A stretch of 5,635 nucleotides of DNA from an uncultured Lachnospiraceae bacterium (GTDB lineage: Bacteria; Bacillota; Clostridia; Lachnospirales; Lachnospiraceae). The notes beneath the pieces were generated by a model. It was not told the DNA's origin and did not search any database. It saw nothing but the letters and a program-made list of their open reading frames with translations. Each line of letters opens with the position of its first letter. Within the stretch, counting starts at the first letter, position 1. Of this stretch, positions 1-5,562 are shown in pieces. The position numbers were made by a program, and so were the translations under genes. Location: contig CAKRLN010000153.1 in the NCBI GenBank assembly GCA_934359535.1, positions 1 to 5,635 of the forward strand, in the 5' to 3' direction.

Positions 1-31
1 GGAGTATAAATAATTAATAAGGGGTATAACA

Positions 32-55
32 TAGAAAAGACACATGTCTTTTCTA
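32..55. repeat. Perfect 10-bp inverted repeat (hairpin) in the 5' non-coding region
   Basis: The arms TAGAAAAGAC (32-41) and GTCTTTTCTA (46-55) are exact reverse complements around the 4-base loop ACAT. No T-run follows on either strand, so it does not fit a textbook intrinsic terminator. It may be the 3' stem-loop of a gene lying left of the window, or an operator-like site. The hexamer TATAAC occurs on both sides of it (25-30 and 65-70). No coding sequence is visible in 1-205. Confidence 0.6.
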
Positions 56-102
56 GTGACTAATTATAACGGAACATAAAATAAATTGCAATGCTAAATT
101 TA

Positions 103-132
103 TGAATATTTTTTTAAAATTTTCAAATACTA
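103..132 (+). promoter_or_regulatory. Candidate forespore sigma-G promoter for the small N/Q-rich gene
   Basis: TGAATA (103-108) and AATACTA (126-132) are separated by 17 bases. Sigma-G promoters of Bacillus and Clostridia carry a -35 close to TGAATA/GNATR and a -10 close to CATACTA with 17-18 bases between. The -10 here differs from that at one base (A for the first C). Transcription would begin near 139, giving a leader of about 65 bases before the ATG at 206. Sigma-F recognises related sequences and cannot be excluded. The surrounding DNA is very AT-rich, so a chance match is possible. No convincing housekeeping promoter was found for this gene. Confidence 0.55.
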
Positions 133-205
133 CTTCTGCAATCAGTTGACCAGACCGTTTTCATACAGGCATTACATGGAAACGGAAATTCAGGAGGTAG
201 ATAAA

Positions 206-361
206 ATGGCAAAAAATATGGACAACAAAAATAAGGGTACAAACAGACAGCAGAACTGTTATGACAAAAGCAGTCAGAACCAGAGCCAGAACAAGCAGCA
301 GAACAGCTTTGGAAAAAATAGTTCCAAAACGGATAAGTACTCCGGGGAAGACGAACGTTAA
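206..361 (+). CDS. Small Asn/Gln/Ser/Lys-rich hydrophilic protein, possibly spore-associated (51 aa)
   Basis: The ATG at 206 is chosen because AGGAGG (192-197) lies 8 bases upstream. An upstream in-frame ATG at 146 has no such site and would add a 20-residue tail of different composition. The 51-residue product has 9 Asn, 7 Gln, 7 Ser, 8 Lys and 2 Arg, one Cys (Cys18), and an acidic end (SGEDER). By count its net charge is about +4. There is no membrane segment or signal peptide, and it is probably disordered. The composition recalls gamma-type small acid-soluble spore proteins and other small N/Q-rich spore proteins of Firmicutes, but I see no germination-protease cleavage motif of the EIA/EFA type, so it is not a classical SASP. 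The sigma-G-like promoter upstream supports a forespore role. It appears monocistronic, closed by the terminator that starts about 25 bases after the stop codon. The function is unknown; the spore link is inference. Confidence 0.8.
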   Translation: MAKNMDNKNKGTNRQQNCYDKSSQNQSQNKQQNSFGKNSSKTDKYSGEDER

Positions 362-375
362 CCTGAAAAACTGCA

Positions 376-381
376 TATAAT
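376..381 (+). promoter_or_regulatory. Possible -10 element (TATAAT) for the rhodanese gene
   Basis: A perfect TATAAT sits between the stop codon of the small gene and the terminator hairpin. No good -35 is present at 16-18 bases upstream (the region reads around GAACGT), so the call is weak. If it is used, transcription would start near 388, in the A-tract. The hairpin at 392-420 would then form the extreme 5' end of the rhodanese mRNA. Confidence 0.3.
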
Positions 382-385
382 ACAA

Positions 386-426
386 AAAAAACAGATTATA
401 AGGCATGGCTTTATAATCTGTTTTTT
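386..426. terminator. Strong intrinsic terminator, probably bidirectional
   Basis: The arms CAGATTATAA (392-401) and TTATAATCTG (411-420) pair perfectly around a 9-base loop. They are flanked by an A-tract (384-391) and six T (421-426), which extend the pairing to 16 bp. The T6 serves the + strand and the A-tract gives a T-run on the - strand. It closes the small N/Q-rich gene. Its T-run ends one base before the upstream rhodanese ATG (427) and three bases before that gene's ribosome binding site, so any transcript of the rhodanese gene coming from upstream must pass through it. Confidence 0.85.
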
Positions 427-438
427 ATGAGGGGTATT

Positions 439-771
439 ATGACATTTCGAACGGTTTATGCAAGAGAGCTTGTGGAAAAACAAAGGGAAGAAAATGCACT
501 GGTTGTGGATATCCGGTCGCGGGAAGAGTATTATCGTGGACATTTTCATGGGGCAATCGTTTATCCATATGAGGAAAATGAGAAATGGGGGATGAGGCTT
601 CCAGTCAAAAGAACGCTGATTCTTTATTGCGACCATGGTGGAACAAGCATGCAGGCAGCAAGAAAGCTTGGACGGAAGGGATATCGTGTCTATACGGTGA
701 TCGGAGGTTACGAAGCAATTAAAAAAAATGAAGAAAACTATTTCAAAAATTCCGATTCTGTGTCACAATAG
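439..771 (+). CDS. Single-domain rhodanese-like sulfurtransferase (110 aa)
   Basis: Rhodaneses move sulfane sulfur through a cysteine persulfide in the cytoplasm. The first family motif, DIRSREEYYRGHFHGAI (residues 24-40), matches the usual D-x-R-x(n)-E-x-x-x-GH-x-x-GA pattern. The catalytic loop is CDHGGTS with Cys64 at the end of a hydrophobic strand (TLILYC). The closing GYRVYTVIGGYEAI (81-94) is the typical last strand and helix. The loop has Asp and His where Arg is common, so the preferred acceptor cannot be deduced. The length is normal for a single-domain GlpE/PspE-type protein. Start 439 is preferred over the in-frame ATG at 427, because AGGGG (430-434) precedes 439, though at a short spacing of 4 bases, while 427 directly follows the terminator T-run and has no site. 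An A8 run (721-728) lies near the 3' end. No sulfur-metabolism partner is adjacent. Confidence 0.88.
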   Translation: MTFRTVYARELVEKQREENALVVDIRSREEYYRGHFHGAIVYPYEENEKWGMRLPVKRTLILYCDHGGTSMQAARKLGRKGYRVYTVIGGYEAIKKNEENYFKNSDSVSQ

Positions 772-781
772 AACTAAGACA

Positions 782-795
782 GTTTTGTACAAAAC
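782..795. promoter_or_regulatory. Perfect 14-bp palindrome upstream of the methyltransferase operon (candidate operator)
   Basis: GTTTTGTACAAAAC is its own reverse complement, centred on GTAC, with no spacer. It lies in the 68-base gap between the rhodanese gene and the methyltransferase gene, 44 bases before the ATG. TTGTAC inside it (785-790) could serve as a weak -35, but the bases 17-18 further on (around TAAGAG) are a poor -10. A dimeric repressor site is a reasonable guess. I do not recognise the regulator. Confidence 0.35.
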
Positions 796-839
796 GTAAC
801 GTGCAAAGTAAGAGTATCAACAGATAGAAAGAGATATTT

Positions 840-1997
840 ATGAAAACATATGAACTTGTAGTTCCATGTCATTTTGGACTGGAGGCAGTAACAAAAAGAG
901 AAATCTATGATCTTGGTTACGAGATCATCCGGGTTGAGGATGGAAGAATTACCTTCGAAGGAGATGAGGAAGCAATCTGCAGAGCTAACATTTTTTTAAG
1001 AACCGCAGAGCGTGTGCTTCTTCAGGTTGGCAGATTCCATGCAGAGACGTTTGATGAGCTTTTTGAGGGAATCAAGGCATTGCCGTGGGAAAACTATATT
1101 CCAAAGAATGGAAAATTCTGGGTGACGAAAGCTTCCTCAATCAAGAGCAAGCTGTTTAGTCCATCTGATATCCAGTCAATTGCGAAGAAAGCGATGGTAG
1201 AGAGGCTGAAACAGTATTATGATGTGAACTGGTTTGAAGAATCCGGAGCATCTTATCCGGTCCGTATTTTTCTGCTTAAAGATGAAGTTATGGTAACGCT
1301 TGATACATCGGGAGATTCTCTGCACAAAAGGGGATACCGTCTTTTGACGAGTAAGGCGCCTCTAACGGAGACACTTGCGGCAGCACTGATTCTTCTGACT
1401 CCGTGGAGAAAAGACCGTATTCTCGTTGATCCGTTCTGTGGTTCCGGGACATTTCCAATTGAGGCGGCCATGATCGCGGCGAATATTGCGCCTGGAATGA
1501 ACCGTTCCTTTACCGCAGAGAGCTGGACGAATCTGATCCCGAAGCAGCTTTGGTATGACACGGTCGAGGAGGCACAGGAGATGATCAATCTTGACATTGA
1601 AACCGATATCCAGGGGTATGATCTGGATGGTGAGGTTGTAAAGGCTGCAAGGGAGAATGCAAAGCGTGCCGGAGTGGAGAAGCTTATTCATTTTCAGCAG
1701 AGACCTGTGGCGGAGCTTCACCATCCGAAAAAATATGGTTTTATTATTACAAATCCTCCATATGGTGAGCGTCTGGAGGATAAGGCAGATTTGCCGGAGC
1801 TTTATACACAGATTGGCGATGTGTACCGTAATCTGGATTCCTGGTCTCTTTATATGATCACAAGTTATGAAGAGGCAGAGCGCTATATTGGAAGAAAAGC
1901 GGATAAGAACCGGAAAATCTATAATGGTATGTTAAAAACCTATTTTTATCAGTTTATGGGACCAAAGCCGCCAAAACGGAAATCACAGGAAAAGTAA
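840..1997 (+). CDS. rlmL: THUMP-domain class I SAM-dependent rRNA methyltransferase, RlmL/YpsC family (385 aa)
   Basis: This is a cytoplasmic RNA guanine-N2 methyltransferase by family. It matches the N-terminal part of E. coli RlmKL, which makes m2G2445 in 23S rRNA, and B. subtilis YpsC. An N-terminal ferredoxin-like part and THUMP domain (about residues 1-155) opens with the typical ELVVPCHFGLEAVTKREI. The linker HKRGYR (162-167) is conserved. The Rossmann domain follows: the SAM-binding loop DPFCGSGTFPIEAA (197-210), the acidic end of strand 2 in GYDLD (259-263), and the catalytic NPPYGERL (305-312). The length equals that of YpsC-type proteins, and the RlmK half of the E. coli fusion is absent, as usual in Firmicutes. 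The Shine-Dalgarno site is weak (AAAGAG, 828-833). Such genes are often mislabelled as N6-adenine DNA methylases because of NPPY; the THUMP domain argues for RNA. It is probably the first gene of the operon. The exact target base is inferred from the family. Confidence 0.92.
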   Translation: MKTYELVVPCHFGLEAVTKREIYDLGYEIIRVEDGRITFEGDEEAICRANIFLRTAERVLLQVGRFHAETFDELFEGIKALPWENYIPKNGKFWVTKASSIKSKLFSPSDIQSIAKKAMVERLKQYYDVNWFEESGASYPVRIFLLKDEVMVTLDTSGDSLHKRGYRLLTSKAPLTETLAAALILLTPWRKDRILVDPFCGSGTFPIEAAMIAANIAPGMNRSFTAESWTNLIPKQLWYDTVEEAQEMINLDIETDIQGYDLDGEVVKAARENAKRAGVEKLIHFQQRPVAELHHPKKYGFIITNPPYGERLEDKADLPELYTQIGDVYRNLDSWSLYMITSYEEAERYIGRKADKNRKIYNGMLKTYFYQFMGPKPPKRKSQEK

Positions 1998-2016
1998 TCA
2001 GGGAAATTGGTAAAAC

Positions 2017-3729
2017 ATGAAATATTCAAAAAGATACATTGCATTTACTTTGATTCTGGCAATCGTCTTTTTGGCCAGATTCAATACATTTGGGAAGGAT
2101 TATGCAGAGGTAGCTGTTTTCAGGGGGGGCAGTCTGGATACGGATGTCTGGAATCCCCTTGTTGCAAGGGAAGCCAACAGCGGCCTGATGAAGCTTGTCA
2201 TTGATAATAAAGAATATCTGAATAATGAGGAAAATTTTTATATGGATGAGAACCGGAATATTATGGTTCCGGTGACGATGCTTCGGGATGCATTAAATTG
2301 TAGTGCCCATATTTATAACGGGAATGAGCTGCTTGTGGAGAAGCATAACAGTTCTGTTTCTTTTGACATGAATCAGAGCACTGCAATCGTGAATGGGGAG
2401 CAGACAAATGTTTCTTCTACACTTGTTCAGAATGGAAATGACTATTACATTAGTCTAAATGATCTGTCGAAACTATTAGATTACAATTATAGTTATGATA
2501 TTACAACGAATACGCTGACGACGGCAGATTCCTCAAAGAGTGCCACGATCACACCATCGAGCTATGACCTCCGCAGGAAGGCGAGGGTTTCTGAGGTGCG
2601 TAATCAGGGAGCCTACGGAACCTGCTGGGGATTTGCTGCGATCAGTGCACTGGAATCATCGCTGCTTCCAGAGGAGTCGGTGCTTTTTTCTGTGGATCAT
2701 ATGACAATGAGTAATTCCTTCAATGTGAATCAGTATGACGGCGGTGAATACACAATGGGAATGGCATATCTTGCCGCATGGCAGGGACCGGTTTATGAGG
2801 CAGATGATCCGTATGGAGATAACCAGACCGACGGATCACTTGATCCGGTTAAGCATGTGCAGGAAATGCAGATTATTGATGGAAAAGACTATGAAGCAAT
2901 CAAAGCGGCTGTTTTTAAATATGGCGGAGTCCAGAGCTCTCTTTATAGCACATTAAAAAGCTCACAGTCGAGGTCCAGCTATTATAACCGGAGTACGAAT
3001 GCATACTGTTATATTGGTACAGAAAAGCCGAACCATGATGTTGTAATTGTAGGCTGGGATGATAACTATTCCAAGGATAATTTTTCCGTGCCGCTCGAAG
3101 GAGATGGGGCATTTATCTGCCAGAACAGCTGGGGGAGCGGGTTTGGGGATAATGGATTTTTCTATGTATCCTACTATGATACCAATATCGGAACACATAA
3201 TGTTTGCTATACAAAGGTTGAGGATGTTGACAATTACGATCATATTTATCAGAGCGACCTGTGCGGCTGGGTCGGACAGATGGGATATGAGAAGGAACAA
3301 ATCTATGGCGCAAATGTATTTACCGCAGGTGGAAAAGAAAAGATCAAAGCTGCCGGATTTTATGCAACCGGATCAGATACAGAGTATAAGATTTACACGG
3401 TGTCGAATTTTACCGATGAAAATTCGTTTGGGATGATGAAGGAGACGGCATCTGGAACCTTAGAGCATGCTGGATATTATACGATTCCGTTTGACGAGCC
3501 GCTTCAGGTCGAAGCGGGAGAGCGCTATGCAGTTGTTATTTCCATAAAGACACCGGGCTCCACACATCCGATGGCGATTGAATATGATACCGGGGATGAT
3601 TCCTTAAAAACGGTTGATTTAGAGGATGGAGAGGGCTATATTAGTCCAAACGGAGTGCAGTTTATCAATGTGAAAACAAAGCAGAACTGCAATCTTTGCA
3701 TTAAAGCATTTTCGGAGGATGACCAATAA
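2017..3729 (+). CDS. Exported C1-family (papain-like) cysteine peptidase with copper-amine-oxidase-like N-domain and lectin-like C-domain (570 aa)
   Basis: Residues 1-7 are basic and 8-20 hydrophobic (IAFTLILAIVFLA), giving a signal peptide or membrane anchor. Residues about 58-170 resemble a copper amine oxidase N-terminal-like domain, a cell-surface module of Firmicutes (VIDNKEY, MVPVTMLRDAL, YYISLNDLSKLL). The peptidase spans about 181-395: Gln197 of the oxyanion hole in VRNQG, catalytic Cys203 in GTCWGFA, His340 in NHDVVIVGWDD, and Asn370 in QNSWGSGFG. The set is complete, so activity is expected. Ala199 replaces the Cys often found before CGSCW, so the classical papain disulfide is missing. 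Residues about 425-566 resemble the lectin-like domain that follows many bacterial C1 peptidases. No ERFNIN-type prodomain is seen. The gene starts 19 bases after the methyltransferase stop with a poor ribosome binding site (AGGG at 2000-2003, 13 bases away), so coupling or read-through reinitiation may matter. Substrate unknown. The domain edges are estimates. Confidence 0.88.
   Translation: MKYSKRYIAFTLILAIVFLARFNTFGKDYAEVAVFRGGSLDTDVWNPLVAREANSGLMKLVIDNKEYLNNEENFYMDENRNIMVPVTMLRDALNCSAHIYNGNELLVEKHNSSVSFDMNQSTAIVNGEQTNVSSTLVQNGNDYYISLNDLSKLLDYNYSYDITTNTLTTADSSKSATITPSSYDLRRKARVSEVRNQGAYGTCWGFAAISALESSLLPEESVLFSVDHMTMSNSFNVNQYDGGEYTMGMAYLAAWQGPVYEADDPYGDNQTDGSLDPVKHVQEMQIIDGKDYEAIKAAVFKYGGVQSSLYSTLKSSQSRSSYYNRSTNAYCYIGTEKPNHDVVIVGWDDNYSKDNFSVPLEGDGAFICQNSWGSGFGDNGFFYVSYYDTNIGTHNVCYTKVEDVDNYDHIYQSDLCGWVGQMGYEKEQIYGANVFTAGGKEKIKAAGFYATGSDTEYKIYTVSNFTDENSFGMMKETASGTLEHAGYYTIPFDEPLQVEAGERYAVVISIKTPGSTHPMAIEYDTGDDSLKTVDLEDGEGYISPNGVQFINVKTKQNCNLCIKAFSEDDQ
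2123..2129 (+). repeat. G7 homopolymer in the early coding region of the peptidase gene
   Basis: Seven G in a row encode part of Arg36-Gly37-Gly38, just after the export signal. Gaining one G would bring in a stop at 2202-2204. Losing one G would bring in a stop at 2186-2188. Either slip would remove the whole catalytic region. It is the longest G run I noticed in the window. Confidence 0.9.
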
Positions 3730-3741
3730 TAAGAGTGGAAT

Positions 3742-4800
3742 ATGGATAAAAAAGTATTAAAAATCGTAACACTTTTTCTTGGTGTACTGACCGCGGTTAT
3801 GTGTCTGGCACTTCCGTTTTTTCCAAAGCTGCATGCCTATGCGGTGGAAGCAAGGCAGGAGCGGATTTTAGCACGGCAGAATGAAAAAATCGTAGTAAAG
3901 CACAAAGATCCGGAGAAAGTTGTTGAGGCAGATAACAATGTTTCTGCCCAGTTAAAAATTGAATTGCCAAAGGGCATGAAAAAAGAAGATTTGTCGATAC
4001 AGAATAATTATCTCGAGCAGAAGATTACGATCCGTTTTCCTGGTGGTGTGGAAGATTATTTTTCTGACTACAGTATGAGTGGAAGCAGTGACCATATCCA
4101 GGGAATTTCGTATTACCGTGACAAGGATGACGGTGTGATCGAGATGGAGCTGGATCAGGTATGTGAGCTTTCCGATACGCTAGAGGATGGATATTTGTAT
4201 GTGGATTTTCTTGATCCACATGAGGTGTATGATAAGGTTGTTGTGATTGATGCCGGGCATGGTGCAAAAGCCGTTGGCGCAGTCAAACAGGGAATTTATG
4301 AAAAGGATATCAACCTTGCGATTGTACTTGAGCTGAAAAAGCTTCTTGAAGCCGATCAGAATGAAAAGATCGGGGTCTATTATACGAGAACCGATGACAG
4401 TAATCCGTCACTAGAAGAACGTGTACAGCTTGCAAATAAGGCAGGTGCAGATCTTTTTATCAGTGTACATAACAATTCATCGGGAAGCGGGAAAATGAGC
4501 GGGATGAACGGAACAGAGGTGCTTTACCGGAGTGGGGATACGGAGGCGCTGACAAGCGAGCATCTTGCAGAAATCTGTCTTTCGCATGTAACGGCTTCCT
4601 TTGAGAGTGCCAGTCAGGGAATAAAGCCAAGGGATGATCTTTATATTATCCGTAACAGTGAGGTGCCGGTTGTGCTGATCGAGGTTGGTTTTATGACGAA
4701 TGCGGACGAGCTTGCAAAGCTTGGTTCCGAGGAATATCAGGCAAAGGCGGCAGCAGGAATTTATGATTCCATTAAGCAAGCTTTTGAGGAGGGATATTAA
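3742..4800 (+). CDS. Exported N-acetylmuramoyl-L-alanine amidase, Amidase_3 family (352 aa)
   Basis: The enzyme cuts the bond between N-acetylmuramic acid and L-alanine in peptidoglycan, using one zinc ion, outside the membrane. Residues 7-28 are a hydrophobic export segment, and HAYA-VEA (31-37) could be a signal peptidase site, though anchoring is also possible. Residues about 66-160 form a beta-rich region of unknown type that could be AMIN-like. The catalytic domain runs from about 165 to 348: His173 in VVVIDAGHG, Glu187 in YEKDINLAI and His243 in ISVHNN are the expected zinc ligands, and Glu314 in VVLIEVGFMTN is the catalytic glutamate. All key residues are present. It is longer than sporulation CwlD (about 240 residues), mostly because of the extra N-terminal domain, so I do not assign that symbol. 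The Shine-Dalgarno site is GAGTGG (3733-3738), 12 bases separate it from the peptidase stop, and its own 3' end carries the ribosome binding site of the next gene. Confidence 0.92.
   Translation: MDKKVLKIVTLFLGVLTAVMCLALPFFPKLHAYAVEARQERILARQNEKIVVKHKDPEKVVEADNNVSAQLKIELPKGMKKEDLSIQNNYLEQKITIRFPGGVEDYFSDYSMSGSSDHIQGISYYRDKDDGVIEMELDQVCELSDTLEDGYLYVDFLDPHEVYDKVVVIDAGHGAKAVGAVKQGIYEKDINLAIVLELKKLLEADQNEKIGVYYTRTDDSNPSLEERVQLANKAGADLFISVHNNSSGSGKMSGMNGTEVLYRSGDTEALTSEHLAEICLSHVTASFESASQGIKPRDDLYIIRNSEVPVVLIEVGFMTNADELAKLGSEEYQAKAAAGIYDSIKQAFEEGY
4787..4792 (+). promoter_or_regulatory. Shine-Dalgarno site of the diphosphatase gene, inside the amidase coding end
   Basis: AGGAGG lies within the last codons of the amidase gene (encoding its EEGY end), 9 bases before the ATG at 4802. 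The amidase stop (4798-4800) and that ATG are one base apart. This decides the start: the longer in-frame reading from 4700 overlaps the amidase by 100 bases and has an unrelated N-terminus. The arrangement suggests translational coupling. Confidence 0.85.
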
Positions 4801-4801
4801 A

Positions 4802-5395
4802 ATGACAAAGATTATTTTTGCAACAGGGAATAAAGATAAAATGCGGGAAATCCGCGAAATCATGGCAGATATGGATGTAGAGATCCGGTCGATGAAGGAG
4901 GCTGGAATACAGCCGGATATTGAGGAAAATGGAACAACGTTTGAGGAGAATGCAAGGATTAAGGCAAAAGCCGTTGCGCAGTTTACGGATGCGATTGTTC
5001 TTGCTGATGATTCCGGACTTGAGATTGATTATCTGAACAAAGAACCGGGGGTCTATTCTGCGCGCTATCTCGGAGAGGATACTCCATATACGATAAAAAA
5101 TCAAGCACTTCTTGAAAGACTGTCTGGTGTGCCGAAGGAAAAACGCACTGCACGCTTTGTCTGCGCGATTGCAGCAGTACTTCCGGATGGAGAGGTGCTT
5201 GTCACAAGACAGACAATGGAGGGGTATATCGGAGAATGCCCGGATGGAGAAAATGGATTTGGCTATGATCCGATCTTTTACCTGGATGAATTCGGATGTT
5301 CGTCCGCAGCATTGTCCAGGGAACAGAAAAATGCGGTTAGTCATCGTGGAAAAGCACTTCGTGCAATGCGGGATCTGTTGATTGAGCGGTTATAA
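4802..5395 (+). CDS. rdgB: XTP/dITP diphosphatase, RdgB/HAM1 family (197 aa)
   Basis: This cytoplasmic enzyme hydrolyses XTP, ITP and dITP to the monophosphates plus pyrophosphate, keeping deaminated purines out of DNA and RNA. The family motifs are all in order: FATGNKDKMREI (6-17) opens the nucleotide site, ENGTTFEENARIKA (42-55), LADDSGLEID (67-76) with the acidic catalytic pair Asp69-Asp70, GVYSARYLG (83-91), CAIAAVLPDGE (121-131), GENGFGYDPIF (149-159) and SHRGKAL (180-186). The length is typical. The segment SSAALSREQKN (167-177) usually reads like AAEL followed by EEKN; here Ala takes the place of the common Glu. It is the last gene of the operon and starts one base after the amidase stop. 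In several related genomes a YfcE-type phosphodiesterase gene follows rdgB, from memory; here none does. Confidence 0.96.
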   Translation: MTKIIFATGNKDKMREIREIMADMDVEIRSMKEAGIQPDIEENGTTFEENARIKAKAVAQFTDAIVLADDSGLEIDYLNKEPGVYSARYLGEDTPYTIKNQALLERLSGVPKEKRTARFVCAIAAVLPDGEVLVTRQTMEGYIGECPDGENGFGYDPIFYLDEFGCSSAALSREQKNAVSHRGKALRAMRDLLIERL

Positions 5396-5415
5396 AATCG
5401 GGGGTCATAGAGATT

Positions 5416-5439
5416 GGAGGAGCTTCCATGATTGCGTAA
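5416..5439 (+). other. Orphan ribosome binding site with a three-codon ORF
   Basis: GGAGG (5416-5420) sits 7 bases before an ATG (5428) that is followed by ATT GCG TAA, so only Met-Ile-Ala could be made. It starts 33 bases after the rdgB stop, where the next gene of the operon would be expected. It may be the stump of a lost downstream gene, a minigene, or chance. The rest of 5396-5493 holds no gene and no clear intrinsic terminator; the only pairing seen is TTGAAA (5461-5466) with TTTCAA (5481-5486) in an A-rich tract. Confidence 0.35.
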
Positions 5440-5493
5440 GGGTACTAGTGAATTGTAACCTTGAAAAAAAAATAAAAAAGTTTCAAAAAGTTG

Positions 5494-5522
5494 TTGACAA
5501 TAGAGTGTATATGACATATAAT
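5494..5522 (+). promoter_or_regulatory. Consensus housekeeping (sigma-A) promoter of the tRNA gene
   Basis: TTGACA (5494-5499) and TATAAT (5517-5522) are both perfect and 17 bases apart. The A-rich tract directly upstream (about 5461-5490) resembles an UP element, as at strong stable-RNA promoters. The start would be near 5529-5530, giving a leader of about 33 bases before the tRNA. Confidence 0.93.
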
Positions 5523-5531
5523 ACTACTTGC

Positions 5532-5545
5532 GTCACGGGTGTGAC
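5532..5545 (+). other. Small hairpin in the tRNA 5' leader
   Basis: GTCAC (5532-5536) and GTGAC (5541-5545) pair around the loop GGGT right at the predicted start of the transcript. The leader would be removed by RNase P at 5562/5563. The same leader segment GTGACA (5541-5546) is also complementary to TGTCAC (5627-5632) in the tRNA. Confidence 0.5.
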
Positions 5546-5562
5546 ACAAACAGACACTGCTC

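Noticed and set aside
32..55. Hairpin read as an intrinsic terminator
   Set aside because: The stem is AT-rich and no T-run follows on either strand.
146..151. TTGACC as a housekeeping -35 for the small gene
   Set aside because: The bases 16-18 further on (GCATTA, CATTAC) are not a usable -10.
146..205. Upstream ATG start for the small N/Q-rich protein
   Set aside because: It lacks a ribosome binding site, and the added 20 residues differ in composition; AGGAGG points to 206.
427..438. Rhodanese start at 427
   Set aside because: It touches the terminator T-run and has no Shine-Dalgarno site; 439 has AGGGG upstream.
772..839. Riboswitch or T-box in the gap before the methyltransferase
   Set aside because: The gap is only 68 bases and shows just the 14-bp palindrome, with no leader terminator or conserved box.
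1253..1724. Reverse-strand open frames inside the methyltransferase gene
   Set aside because: They are shadows of a well-supported gene and have no recognisable motifs or ribosome binding sites.
840..1997. Adenine-N6 DNA methyltransferase (restriction-modification)
   Set aside because: The NPPY motif is shared, but the N-terminal THUMP region and full-length match to the RlmL/YpsC pattern indicate rRNA modification, and no restriction gene is near.
3742..4800. Sporulation amidase CwlD
   Set aside because: The protein is over 100 residues longer with an extra N-terminal domain, and no sporulation promoter is seen before this gene.
4700..4801. Longer RdgB start overlapping the amidase
   Set aside because: The family N-terminus begins at MTKIIFATGN (4802) and AGGAGG is correctly placed for it.
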